Origin: Streptomyces sp. CB02009
GTDB lineage: Bacteria; Actinomycetota; Actinomycetes; Streptomycetales; Streptomycetaceae
Direction: 5' to 3'
DNA: 64,000 nt
Assembly (NCBI RefSeq): GCF_001905825.1
Contig: NZ_LIVV01000002.1
Location: forward strand, 1,244,441 to 1,308,440
Numbering within the stretch: position 1 is the first letter of the stretch; each line of letters begins with the position of its first letter. The translations under genes and the position numbers were made by a program. Shown one piece after another: positions 25,306 through 32,964 of the stretch. Below the pieces are notes generated by a model. That model worked only from the letters and a program-made list of their open reading frames with translations, did not search any database and was not told the origin of the DNA.

Positions 25306-27396
25306 TCAGGGGGCCCAGGGCGCCCGTCCCTCCAGGACCAGCCGCCCCGCCTTGCGGTACTCGCGCCGCGCCCCCGCCCGTACGTCCTCGCCCGTCACCG
25401 CCGAGCCACGGGCCGCGGCCAGATAGCCGGCCGTCACCGCGGCCGACCGGATCGCACCGCCCGCCAGCTCGAACTCCTCGGCACAGCGCATGATCTCCTC
25501 GGCCACGTCCGCCGTCCTCGGTGTGCCCGCGAGACAGGAGTGCCACAGCGACACGCGCTGCTCGGGGTCGGGGAACGGGAAGTCCACGACCACGTCCAGC
25601 CTTCGCGTGAACGCGTCGTCGATGTTGGCCCGGAGGTTGGTGGTGAGCACCGCGATCCCGTCGAACGCCTCAAGACGCTGCAACAGATACGCGCTCTCCA
25701 GGTTGGCGTAGCGGTCGTGCGAGCTCTTCACCTCGGACCGCTTGCCGAAGACCGCGTCCGCCTCGTCGAAGAGCAGCACACAGTCCGTGCGGTCCACCTC
25801 GACGAAGATCCGCTCCAGGTTCTTCTCGGTCTCTCCGACGTACTTGTCGACCACCGAGGACAGGTCCACCACATAGAGGTCCAGGCCCAGTTCGCCCGCC
25901 ACCACCTCGGCACCGAGCGTCTTGCCGGTGCCCGACTCCCCGGCGAACAGCGCCACGACACCGCGCCCCCGCCCGCCGCCGGTGCGCAGCCGCCACTCGC
26001 CGAGCACCCGGTCCCTGTGACGGGCCCGTGCCGTCAGCTCGTGCAGCAGCCCCAACGGCTCCTCGGGCAGGACGAGATCGGCGAAGCCGACCGCCGGCCG
26101 GATCCGCCGGGCGTGGCTGTCGAGCAGCGGAGCGGAGACCAGCCGGGCACTGTGCTGGACGTGCGCGAGGGTCGGCCCGGTGCCCTCGAAGGCGGCGAGC
26201 GCGCGCGCCGCACGCGCCGCGCGACGGATCTGATCCCCGCCGAGACGGTAGGCCGCCGTGGCCTCGGCCAGATCGAAGTCGGCTTCCACGGAACCGAGTT
26301 CACGCTGCCACAGGGCGGCGGTGCCGATCGCCCCGGGGCCCGGCGCTTCGAGGGTCAGGAGCTCGGCGTCCGGCGCCCAGCCGGGGTCGGGTGCCTCGGT
26401 CCCGGCGAGGACCACCGTCGCACCGGACGAGGCGAGCGCACGCACCAGCGGCCCGGGCCGCTGCGGCAGCGGCTCGACGACCACCGCGGCACCGCGCAGC
26501 CGCGCCTCGCGCAGCACCGCCCGGGCCACCGCCGTGTCGACGCACTCCGGCCGGTACCGCAGGACGGGCCGCCCGGCCCCGCGCAGCGCCGCGACGACCG
26601 CGTCCGTGGCGGCCCCCGGCACGCGCTCCCGCAGATGCACCGTGACCGGACCGGCGGCCGCGATCCGCGCGCCGAGCGGTGTGGTCGCCGCGTCGGGCTC
26701 CGCACCGTCGGGGTCCGGTGCCAGCAACTCCACGCCGACCCCCATCAGCTGGGCGTCCAGCCGCGTGTCGTCCCCCAGCAGGTGTGCCACCACCCGCTCC
26801 GGTACGCGCAGGGCACGACCCGGCACGGGCCGGTCCTCGTCCTCGACGTCGAGCAGGCCCGCGGAGCGCAGCGGCGCGCCGGGATGGAAACGGTCACGCG
26901 CGGCGGGGTCGTGGGGGCCGGTGCCGGCGAGGTCGAGGGCGAGCGCCGTCGTGGCGCGCCGCCGCCCGACATCGTCGTTGAGGTAGCCGTACAGCGCCTC
27001 GAAACCCCGGTCCACATCGGGTGCGAGCGCGACGAGCAGGATGTGCGCGTCGAGCGGGGACAACCCGAAGGTCCGGGCGAGCGCACCGAGGCGATCGTCA
27101 CGGCCGAGGTCCGGCAGGGGGAACGGGCCCTCATGAGCTTCATGGGCCTCATGTGCCTCGATCGCCTCATGGGCCTCATGGGCCTCATGCGCTTCGTGGG
27201 CCTCATGCGCGCCGTGGCCGATCGGCTCCGCGGCGATCCGGCGTGCCGCCTCCGCGGACACGTACAGCCCGCGCAGGGGATCACCGGCCGTGGGGTCGAC
27301 GGCGCTGCGTCCGTCGACGAGCGCGGCGACCCGCGCGCGCAGGACGGCGAGATGGGCGAGCAGCGGGGATGCGAGGGCGGGTCGGAGGTCGCTCAC
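25306..27396 (-). CDS. CIS AAA+ ATPase
   Basis: 696 residues. The C-terminal third is a classical AAA+ module: Walker A GESGTGKT near residue 484, Walker B VLLFDEAD near 542, then ESAYLLQRLEAFDGIAVLTT and arginine-finger-like DDAFTRRLDVVVDFPFPD. The N-terminal 400 residues match the helical winged domains of CIS/eCIS ATPases (DAHILLVALAPDVDRGFEAL). These ATPases (Afp15-type) are required for particle assembly. Residues about 55-90 carry an unusual His-Glu-Ala tandem repeat. GTG 27396 overlaps the DUF4255 stop (GTGA). Confidence 0.92.
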   Translation of the reverse strand: MSDLRPALASPLLAHLAVLRARVAALVDGRSAVDPTAGDPLRGLYVSAEAARRIAAEPIGHGAHEAHEAHEAHEAHEAIEAHEAHEAHEGPFPLPDLGRDDRLGALARTFGLSPLDAHILLVALAPDVDRGFEALYGYLNDDVGRRRATTALALDLAGTGPHDPAARDRFHPGAPLRSAGLLDVEDEDRPVPGRALRVPERVVAHLLGDDTRLDAQLMGVGVELLAPDPDGAEPDAATTPLGARIAAAGPVTVHLRERVPGAATDAVVAALRGAGRPVLRYRPECVDTAVARAVLREARLRGAAVVVEPLPQRPGPLVRALASSGATVVLAGTEAPDPGWAPDAELLTLEAPGPGAIGTAALWQRELGSVEADFDLAEATAAYRLGGDQIRRAARAARALAAFEGTGPTLAHVQHSARLVSAPLLDSHARRIRPAVGFADLVLPEEPLGLLHELTARARHRDRVLGEWRLRTGGGRGRGVVALFAGESGTGKTLGAEVVAGELGLDLYVVDLSSVVDKYVGETEKNLERIFVEVDRTDCVLLFDEADAVFGKRSEVKSSHDRYANLESAYLLQRLEAFDGIAVLTTNLRANIDDAFTRRLDVVVDFPFPDPEQRVSLWHSCLAGTPRTADVAEEIMRCAEEFELAGGAIRSAAVTAGYLAAARGSAVTGEDVRAGARREYRKAGRLVLEGRAPWAP
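27131..27213. repeat. In-frame 9-bp repeats encoding a (His-Glu-Ala)n tract
   Basis: On the minus strand nine consecutive 9-bp units encode five HEA, one IEA, two HEA and HEG. Synonymous changes (CAT/CAC, GAG/GAA, GCC/GCG/GCT) show that the protein sequence rather than just the DNA has been retained. It lies inside the AAA+ ATPase gene. Confidence 0.9.
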
Positions 27397-28151
27397 GCGC
27401 CGTCCCCGTCCTGCGGGCCGCGGCCACGGCTTCCGCTCTCCAGAGCCTCCTGGGCCTCGGACGCCGCTGAGCCCTCCTGGGCGGCCGTCGCCTCCGTCCC
27501 TCCCTTGCCCCCCTCGGGCGTACGGGCCTGAGGGGTCACCCGTATCGCCCCCTGGCGCCGTGTCATCCGGGACCCCGAGGCGGCGGGCACCCCCGCGACG
27601 CCCCGGACCACGATCTCCCCCTCGGTGACCGGCGGAGCCGCGTCGTACACCGGTGTCACCGGGAACGGGGTCGTGATCACGACGTCGAGCGAGGGCTTCA
27701 GCTCACCGCCGAGCGCCGACCAGATGTCGGCCAGCGAGCGCGACTCGGCGGGTGGGACCGCGACGGAGACCGGCAGCTGGGTGGTGATCGACCGTACCGA
27801 CTCGGGCACCGTCTCCTCGGGCAGCACCTCGTGCGGGAGCAGCAGCGCCATCGCTCCCGCCAGCAGCCGGTGCTCGTCCTCGGGCCGGGACGTCCAGGCG
27901 GTCACCAGGTACGAGAGCCGGAACCAGCGTGGCGGTCGGCGCTTGCGCGTGACGACGCCCCGGGCGTCCCGTTCGGCGTGGGCACCGCGCTCACGCCGGG
28001 CCACGTCCTCCCGGATGTCGTACAGATAGGCGTTGAGGGTCGGGGCGTTGCGGCGCGCCGCCCAGTCACGGGTCGGCGCGTCGAAGGCGACATCGCCCTC
28101 GACGGCGGGCGTGAGCAGCCGGCGCAGTGCCTCGTCGATCTCATGGAGCAT
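27393..28151 (-). CDS. CIS tube-terminator/cap protein (DUF4255, Pvc16-like)
   Basis: 252 residues. The DUF4255 domain fills residues 1-190: MLHEIDEALRRLLTP, TLNAYLYDIREDVARRERGA, RWFRLSYLVTAWTSRPEDEH and LLAGAMALLLPHEVLPEE. DUF4255 proteins cap the distal end of the tube and sheath and set particle length. The last 55 residues are a low-complexity Gly/Glu/Ala tail. ATG 28151 shares its G/A bases with the regulator stop (TGATG); the 3' end overlaps the ATPase start. Confidence 0.92.
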   Translation of the reverse strand: MLHEIDEALRRLLTPAVEGDVAFDAPTRDWAARRNAPTLNAYLYDIREDVARRERGAHAERDARGVVTRKRRPPRWFRLSYLVTAWTSRPEDEHRLLAGAMALLLPHEVLPEETVPESVRSITTQLPVSVAVPPAESRSLADIWSALGGELKPSLDVVITTPFPVTPVYDAAPPVTEGEIVVRGVAGVPAASGSRMTRRQGAIRVTPQARTPEGGKGGTEATAAQEGSAASEAQEALESGSRGRGPQDGDGA

Positions 28152-28816
28152 CAGATGTAGCCTTCGCGGAGCGCGTACGCGACGGCATGCGCCCGGTTGG
28201 TGAGCTGCAGACGCGTCATCAGCGCGTGCAGGATGTTCTTGACGGTGCGCTCGGAGTAGGCGAGCTTCTCGCTGATCTGCCGGGTGTCGAGCCCCTCGGC
28301 GAGCAGCTTCAGGACGTCCACCTCGCGCGGGGCCATTCCGAAGAGCGGCGCCGCCCCTCCGGTGGCCGCGCCCGCGGTGGTCGCCCGCTGGAGGCGCCCC
28401 ACCTGGTTCAGGAGCCGGCTGACGAGGTCGGGCGGGAGTTCGCCCTCGCCGCGCGCCGCGCTGTGCACGGCGCTCAGCAGCTTCTGTTCGGTGGCCTGAT
28501 GACGCCAGATGATGGCCCGTACCCCGTACTCGACGACGGCCAGCAGGTCGGGCTCGCGCAGTTCCCGCGCGACGAGCACGACACGCTGGTCCCTGCCGCG
28601 CAGCAGTCGCCGCAGTTCGGACGTGGTGGGTTCGTCGATCCGCTCGGCGAGCATCACCGCGACCGCCGGGGACTCCCGGCAGGCGTCGTCCTGGTCAGGG
28701 ATGACGTCGACGGTCGGCTGATGCCTCAAGTGGCTGATGAGCCCGGCCCGACTGAGCGGATCGGATGCGTGGACGGTCACCGTCACCCGCTTGGTGAGCA
28801 CTTCCGCTACCTGCAC
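28151..28816 (-). CDS. LuxR-type regulator with degenerate receiver domain (CIS locus regulator)
   Basis: 221 residues from GTG 28816. Residues 1-125 resemble a response-regulator receiver (VTVTVHASDPLSRAGLISHL; DQRVVLVARELREPDLLAVV) but the usual phosphoacceptor aspartate after beta-3 is absent: the strand reads PAVAVMLAERIDEP. The C-terminal 65 residues are a NarL/LuxR helix-turn-helix (REVDVLKLLAEGLDTRQISE, KLAYSERTVKNILHALMTRL). First gene of a three-gene coupled unit with the tube terminator and ATPase, so it probably controls CIS expression. The start is uncertain: no strong ribosome site precedes GTG 28816, and a 10-codon ORF (ATG 28853, stop 28821) ends 4 nt before it. Confidence 0.8.
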   Translation of the reverse strand: MQVAEVLTKRVTVTVHASDPLSRAGLISHLRHQPTVDVIPDQDDACRESPAVAVMLAERIDEPTTSELRRLLRGRDQRVVLVARELREPDLLAVVEYGVRAIIWRHQATEQKLLSAVHSAARGEGELPPDLVSRLLNQVGRLQRATTAGAATGGAAPLFGMAPREVDVLKLLAEGLDTRQISEKLAYSERTVKNILHALMTRLQLTNRAHAVAYALREGYI

Positions 28817-28920
28817 TTTCTCACTCGCCCCGACCGCCCGTGCGCGGCCGCATGGTGAGGTCCCCGTGGTCTGCCGATGGCTGGACTGCCGATGACTGGT
28901 CTGTCTGCCGTGGTGTTGTC

Positions 28921-28942
28921 CGTGGCCGGCGTGCCGGCCACG
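28921..28942. promoter_or_regulatory. Perfect 10-bp inverted repeat upstream of the CIS regulator
   Basis: CGTGGCCGGC at 28921-28930 and GCCGGCCACG at 28933-28942 with a GT centre. It lies about 105 bp before GTG 28816 in a 248-bp gap, so it may be an operator of the regulator operon or a terminator element between this gene and the FUSC gene transcript. No other gene is seen in 28817-29064. Confidence 0.45.
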
Positions 28943-29064
28943 GTGGTCCCCTCCAGGTTCCCGTGCGCCGCTCACGTCCCGCTGCCGCCCCGCTAACGCA
29001 TCGCTGTCGTACTCCAGGACCCCGGGGCGCGGGCTCTGCAAAGCCAATCACTCTGTGGCGCGGC

Positions 29065-31203
29065 TCACTTGTGGTCGCCGGCGATCCGCTCCATGTCCGT
29101 CATCAGCGCGTCCAGCCACTCCACGGCCGCGTAGTACCGCCGAGGAGCACCCGGCGGCTCGGCGGCGAAGTCGGCGAAGGCCCGTGCGCCGACGGCCACG
29201 GGCGTGCCCGGCGTGTCGCCGATGGGGTCCAGCCGGGCGGAGACCAGCAGCATGCCCGCGGCCACCCGGTCGCCGATCCGGGTCACCGCCTCGGCGGACT
29301 CCTCGGGCAGGGGCGGGACGACGGTCGGCTCGAGCGGCACGAGCAGCCGGTCCGCTCCCCACAGGGTGTGGTGGCCGGACAGCAGGGCCGCCTGCCAGTC
29401 CTGCGTGTCGCCCGCCGAGTCCAGCGCCTTCGGCTCGCTCCGGTACTGGGCGTACGCCGATTCCGCCATGATCAGCGCGTGCTGCAACGACCGGTGGCCC
29501 GGCGAGGTGGCGGCGACGGGCGCGCGCGCCCCGCCCGTGGCGAGCTGAGACGTGGTCGCCACCACGGTCTCCGCGGCGCTCCGGAGCATCGTCGCCACCG
29601 CCCGCCGCAGCTCGTCGTGGGCGCCCTTGGGCCAGGCGAGCAGCCCGAACACGGCGCCGACCGCGCTGCCCGCGACCACGTCGAGGAGCCGGAACTCGGC
29701 GAGCTGCCAGGTCGCCGGGGCCAGCTGGGCGAAGACGAGGGCGACGACCATCGTGAACATCGCCTGCGCCCACCCCACGCCCTTCACCGGACCCAGGGTG
29801 AAGGCGACCAGCATCAGCGGGGGCAGCGCGGCGGCGTACACCGACGTGTCCGTCCCCACCAGAGAGAGCAGGGCGGCCACCACGACGGCCCCCACCAGGG
29901 TCCCGGTGAGGGCCACCCGGACCGTGCTCCTCGTCTCCCGCGCCGTCGTACGGGTGAGGGTGAGGGTGGCGAGGAGCATCCAGAACCCGTGCGGCAGCGT
30001 GTCGAGACCGGCGATCGTCCGTGCCGCCGCGAGCGCCAGCGCGATGCGCACCGCGTTCTGGAAGAACACCGACCGCTGCCCCGCGTGGCCCGACAGCCGC
30101 CGCCACCACAGCTGGGGTGCCCGCATGCGCGCGTACCAGAACCGGCCCGGTGCCGCCGCCGGGGCGGCCCGGCCCCGCACGGCGATCTCCGCCGCCACGG
30201 ACATCGCGAGCGCGGCGTCGGCCACCTCAAGGACCGCCGCGTGGCGGCGCAGTCCGGCGGGCGTGGCACCCGGCTCGGCGCCCTCGGCCAGGGAGTGCCG
30301 GAGCTCCTGGAGCCGGGAGCGGGCGATTCCGCGGCTCTCCTGGCCGCGCAGCAGGGACGCGGTCTCCAGACAGGCGTCATGCACGGCGCGCAGCACCGCG
30401 GGCCACTTCCGGGTCTCCGCCGGGCCGCCGGCCGGCGGCGGAAGGGCCCCCAGCCGCCCGAGCAGCGTGCGGGCGGCCAGACCCGTGTGCGCCAGGCCGC
30501 GGGCCCTGACACCGGGGCCCGCGGGCCGTTCCGCCTCCGGCACCCGTGAGGACCGCAGACCTCCGCTGAGTTCCCGGGCCGTCCGGCGTGCCCTGTCGCC
30601 CAGCGTGTACGGGGCGGAGGCCAGGTCGGCGGCGCAGCGCCCCGCGTGGTCGGCGGCCCGGGCGGCCAACTCGCGGTACGGGACGCCCGGGGCGCGGTCG
30701 GGCAGCAGGAACGCCTCGGCGAGGATCAGCAGCGACAGGCCGACCGTGGCGCCCACCAGCCGTTCGCCGAGGGACTCGGGGACGTAGGGCGGAAAGGACG
30801 GCAGGATGTACATCAGTTGGAGCCCGGGAGCGGCGCCGGCCGGCCGGGGTCCTCCCACGGCCATGAAGGCCAGGACGAACCCGACGACCAGCATGCCGAG
30901 GACCGCGCTCCAGGTCCGCACCGACAGGTAGGTGCCGATCGTGATGAGCACCCAGCAGGCGGGCACCACGGGGAGCAGGGTCGCGGCACGCTGCCGGCCG
31001 GTGCCGGGGATGTGCGACAGACCCGCCATCGCGACCGCGGCGAAGAGCGCGTAGGTGGCGGCGACGGCCGAGTCGAACCCGTACAGGAAGAGATAGAAAC
31101 CGGCGGCGGCGGAGACCGTGACGCGCACCGACCGCCGTACGGCCGCCGCGTAGGCGGGCGGGATCCGCGCCTTCGTCAGCCGCTCCCCGGGAGTGCCACC
31201 CAT
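29065..31203 (-). CDS. FUSC-family (fusaric acid resistance-like) membrane protein
   Basis: 712 residues. Two blocks of hydrophobic segments, residues about 25-165 (AAGFYLFLYGFDSAVAATYA; WVLITIGTYLSVRTWSAVLG) and 385-510 (ALAAARTIAGLDTLPHGFWM; GPVKGVGWAQAMFTMVVALV), each followed by a long soluble helical region. This is the FUSC/YccS-type arrangement linked to aromatic acid or drug efflux, but no membrane-fusion partner is nearby. Start is uncertain: ATG 31203 has GGGAGGT immediately before it (short spacing) and ATG 31215 is the alternative. Separate from the CIS operon in function as far as can be judged. Confidence 0.85.
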   Translation of the reverse strand: MGGTPGERLTKARIPPAYAAAVRRSVRVTVSAAAGFYLFLYGFDSAVAATYALFAAVAMAGLSHIPGTGRQRAATLLPVVPACWVLITIGTYLSVRTWSAVLGMLVVGFVLAFMAVGGPRPAGAAPGLQLMYILPSFPPYVPESLGERLVGATVGLSLLILAEAFLLPDRAPGVPYRELAARAADHAGRCAADLASAPYTLGDRARRTARELSGGLRSSRVPEAERPAGPGVRARGLAHTGLAARTLLGRLGALPPPAGGPAETRKWPAVLRAVHDACLETASLLRGQESRGIARSRLQELRHSLAEGAEPGATPAGLRRHAAVLEVADAALAMSVAAEIAVRGRAAPAAAPGRFWYARMRAPQLWWRRLSGHAGQRSVFFQNAVRIALALAAARTIAGLDTLPHGFWMLLATLTLTRTTARETRSTVRVALTGTLVGAVVVAALLSLVGTDTSVYAAALPPLMLVAFTLGPVKGVGWAQAMFTMVVALVFAQLAPATWQLAEFRLLDVVAGSAVGAVFGLLAWPKGAHDELRRAVATMLRSAAETVVATTSQLATGGARAPVAATSPGHRSLQHALIMAESAYAQYRSEPKALDSAGDTQDWQAALLSGHHTLWGADRLLVPLEPTVVPPLPEESAEAVTRIGDRVAAGMLLVSARLDPIGDTPGTPVAVGARAFADFAAEPPGAPRRYYAAVEWLDALMTDMERIAGDHK

Positions 31204-31402
31204 ACCTCCCAGCATCCCCCGCCGACGCGGGACCGGCACCCGACGCCCAGGAACTCGGACTCCGTCACGGTCCCGTTGGTCGGCAGTGCCGTGCGGCGGG
31301 ACCTCGCACGCGCGCCGCAGCGCCCCCCTCCACTATCGGACGGATCGGCGACCGGCGCCAATCACGGGCAGGGCGCGCGCCGGGCCGCCGACCCGTGGGC
31401 CC

Positions 31403-31435
31403 GTGGGCCGCCGCCCGTGAGAGGCGGCGGCCCAC
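31403..31435 (-). terminator. Hairpin terminator after the GH16 gene
   Basis: GTGGGCCGCCGCC at 31403-31415 and its perfect complement at 31423-31435, loop CGTGAGA. It lies 13 bp past the stop codon of the minus-strand GH16 gene. The rest of 31204-31447 shows no gene. Confidence 0.8.
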
Positions 31436-31447
31436 CGGCGCGGGCTC

Positions 31448-32881
31448 CTACGTGGTCGGCACGGTGTCCTGGAAGGTCGTGCCCGCCGTGCGGTACGCCG
31501 CCACCTTCGCGGCCACCTGCGCCGGGGTCAGGACCTGGTCCTTGACGTGCAGGACGTAGTCGACCTTCTGGTCGTAGGACCGCGGTGCCGTCGACGTCTG
31601 GCCGGCGAGGTCGATCAGCCACTGGTTGAAGTTGATCGACATCGGGCGCTCGGGCAGGTACCGGGCGTCGTGCCGGCCGAACTCCTGGCCGTCGACGTAG
31701 TAGACGATCGCGTTGTCGTCGATGGTCAGGACCAGGTCGTGCCAGCCGGCGTAGCTCGTCCGGGCCTCGGAGTGCTGGTTGACGGCCTCCCACGGGTCGG
31801 GCCGGTAGGTCTCCCACGACGTCGTGTAGAGGATGTTGGCGGGCTCGCCCCAGCCTCCGTTGGGCAGGTACTCGAAGTCGTACTCGGCGTAGTCGTCGGC
31901 CATCGGCGCCTTGAGGTCGTTGATGGTGAAGAAGGTCTGCACGACACGGTCGCCGTCCGGACCCGACACCGGCGCGTCGGAGAAGCGCACCCGCGCCGCG
32001 TACGTGCCGTTCTTGAACTTCGAGGCGCGGGTGAGGATCTCGGTGTGCCGGGTGGACTCACCGGTCCCAGCGGTCGAGCTCCGCAGGTTCATGATCGAGT
32101 TCGTGCCCTCCTTGGCGAAGGTGACGTTCTCGGGGGCCCAGGTGGCGCCCGGCACCCCGGGGCCGCCGGAGTTGGAGCGGACGCTCCAGCCGTGGGCGTC
32201 GATCGCCGGGTCGGTGTGCCCGCTGTAGTCGAAGTCGTCGAAGAGCGCGGCACCGTTGGGCGGCGGGGTGGTCGGGGGAGTGGTCGGGTCGGTGGGCGTC
32301 GGGGTGGGTTCGTTGCCCGCGGGGGCCGTGCCCCAGACCGGCACGCCGCCCACGGTGGCCGTGACCTTGGACCAGTTCGCGTACGTCGTCTGGGCGGGCC
32401 CGAAGGAGTAGTCGTCGTTCTGGTTCAGCGACTGCCAGTTGGACCGGTGGAAGCGCAGCTGCATGTCGCCGGTGTCCGCGCCCGGCGCGAGGGAGCCGGC
32501 GCCTGCGGTGAAGCCGATCTCCAGGTAGCGGTCGGCGGTCGCGGTGGGGCTGGCGAGCGTGCCGAAGGTGCCGGTGAGGTTCGCGCAGCCCTTCACCGCC
32601 CAGGAGCAGGCGTAGGTGTACGAGGCTCCCGCGTCGGCCTTGAAGTAGTAGCGCACCTTGACCTGGCTCAGCGGGACGCTCGACTGGCCGGTGTTGACCA
32701 CCTTGAGCCAGGGCTCGACCTGGTCGCCGCCCGTCGAACTCTGCCGGTACTGGACGGTGACCCCCTCACCGGCGGCGGCCGCCGGCAGGGCGGTGAGGGC
32801 GGTGGCACCGAGCCCGGTCACCGCGGCGACGGCGAGCGCGGCACGGATCCGCAGGCTCCTGCTCCTCATGGGGTCGTTCAT
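31448..32881 (-). CDS. Secreted CBM3-GH16 glucanase-like enzyme
   Basis: 477 residues. A Sec signal peptide (about residues 1-37, ending PAAAA) leads to a family-3 carbohydrate-binding module (VTVQYRQSSTGGDQVEPWLK; PLSQVKVRYYFKADAGASYT; EIGFTAGAGSLAPGADTGDM), a Pro/Thr linker and a C-terminal GH16 beta-jelly-roll. The catalytic E-x-D-x-E motif is EYDFE within DDYAEYDFEYLPNGG. GH16 enzymes cleave beta-1,3/1,4-glucans, laminarin or galactans; CBM3 suggests cellulose- or chitin-like surfaces. ATG 32881 follows GAGGAGAGG. It lies 83 bp downstream of the GH20 gene and may be read through from the amino-sugar operon. Exact substrate not determinable. Confidence 0.85.
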   Translation of the reverse strand: MNDPMRSRSLRIRAALAVAAVTGLGATALTALPAAAAGEGVTVQYRQSSTGGDQVEPWLKVVNTGQSSVPLSQVKVRYYFKADAGASYTYACSWAVKGCANLTGTFGTLASPTATADRYLEIGFTAGAGSLAPGADTGDMQLRFHRSNWQSLNQNDDYSFGPAQTTYANWSKVTATVGGVPVWGTAPAGNEPTPTPTDPTTPPTTPPPNGAALFDDFDYSGHTDPAIDAHGWSVRSNSGGPGVPGATWAPENVTFAKEGTNSIMNLRSSTAGTGESTRHTEILTRASKFKNGTYAARVRFSDAPVSGPDGDRVVQTFFTINDLKAPMADDYAEYDFEYLPNGGWGEPANILYTTSWETYRPDPWEAVNQHSEARTSYAGWHDLVLTIDDNAIVYYVDGQEFGRHDARYLPERPMSINFNQWLIDLAGQTSTAPRSYDQKVDYVLHVKDQVLTPAQVAAKVAAYRTAGTTFQDTVPTT

Positions 32882-32900
32882 GGTGATTCCTCTCCTCGGG

Positions 32901-32940
32901 TGGGTGCTTCGGGGTGCATCGGGGTGCTTCGGGGTGCTGC
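32901..32940. repeat. Four tandem 10-bp repeats (GGGGTGCTTC type)
   Basis: Units TGGGTGCTTC, GGGGTGCATC, GGGGTGCTTC and GGGGTGCTGC follow each other without gap between the GH20 stop and the GH16 ribosome site. The period of 10 equals about one helical turn. Could be slippage or a repeated protein-binding site. Confidence 0.8.
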
Positions 32941-32964
32941 GGGGACGTCCGGTCGGCGGACGGG

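Noticed and set aside
27131..27213. Possible CRISPR-like or microsatellite array
   Set aside because: Units are contiguous 9-bp codon repeats with no spacers, in frame in the ATPase.
9944..28816. Interpretation as a prophage
   Set aside because: There is tail machinery only, with no capsid, portal, terminase, integrase or attachment repeats, and a DUF4255/ATPase set typical of CIS.
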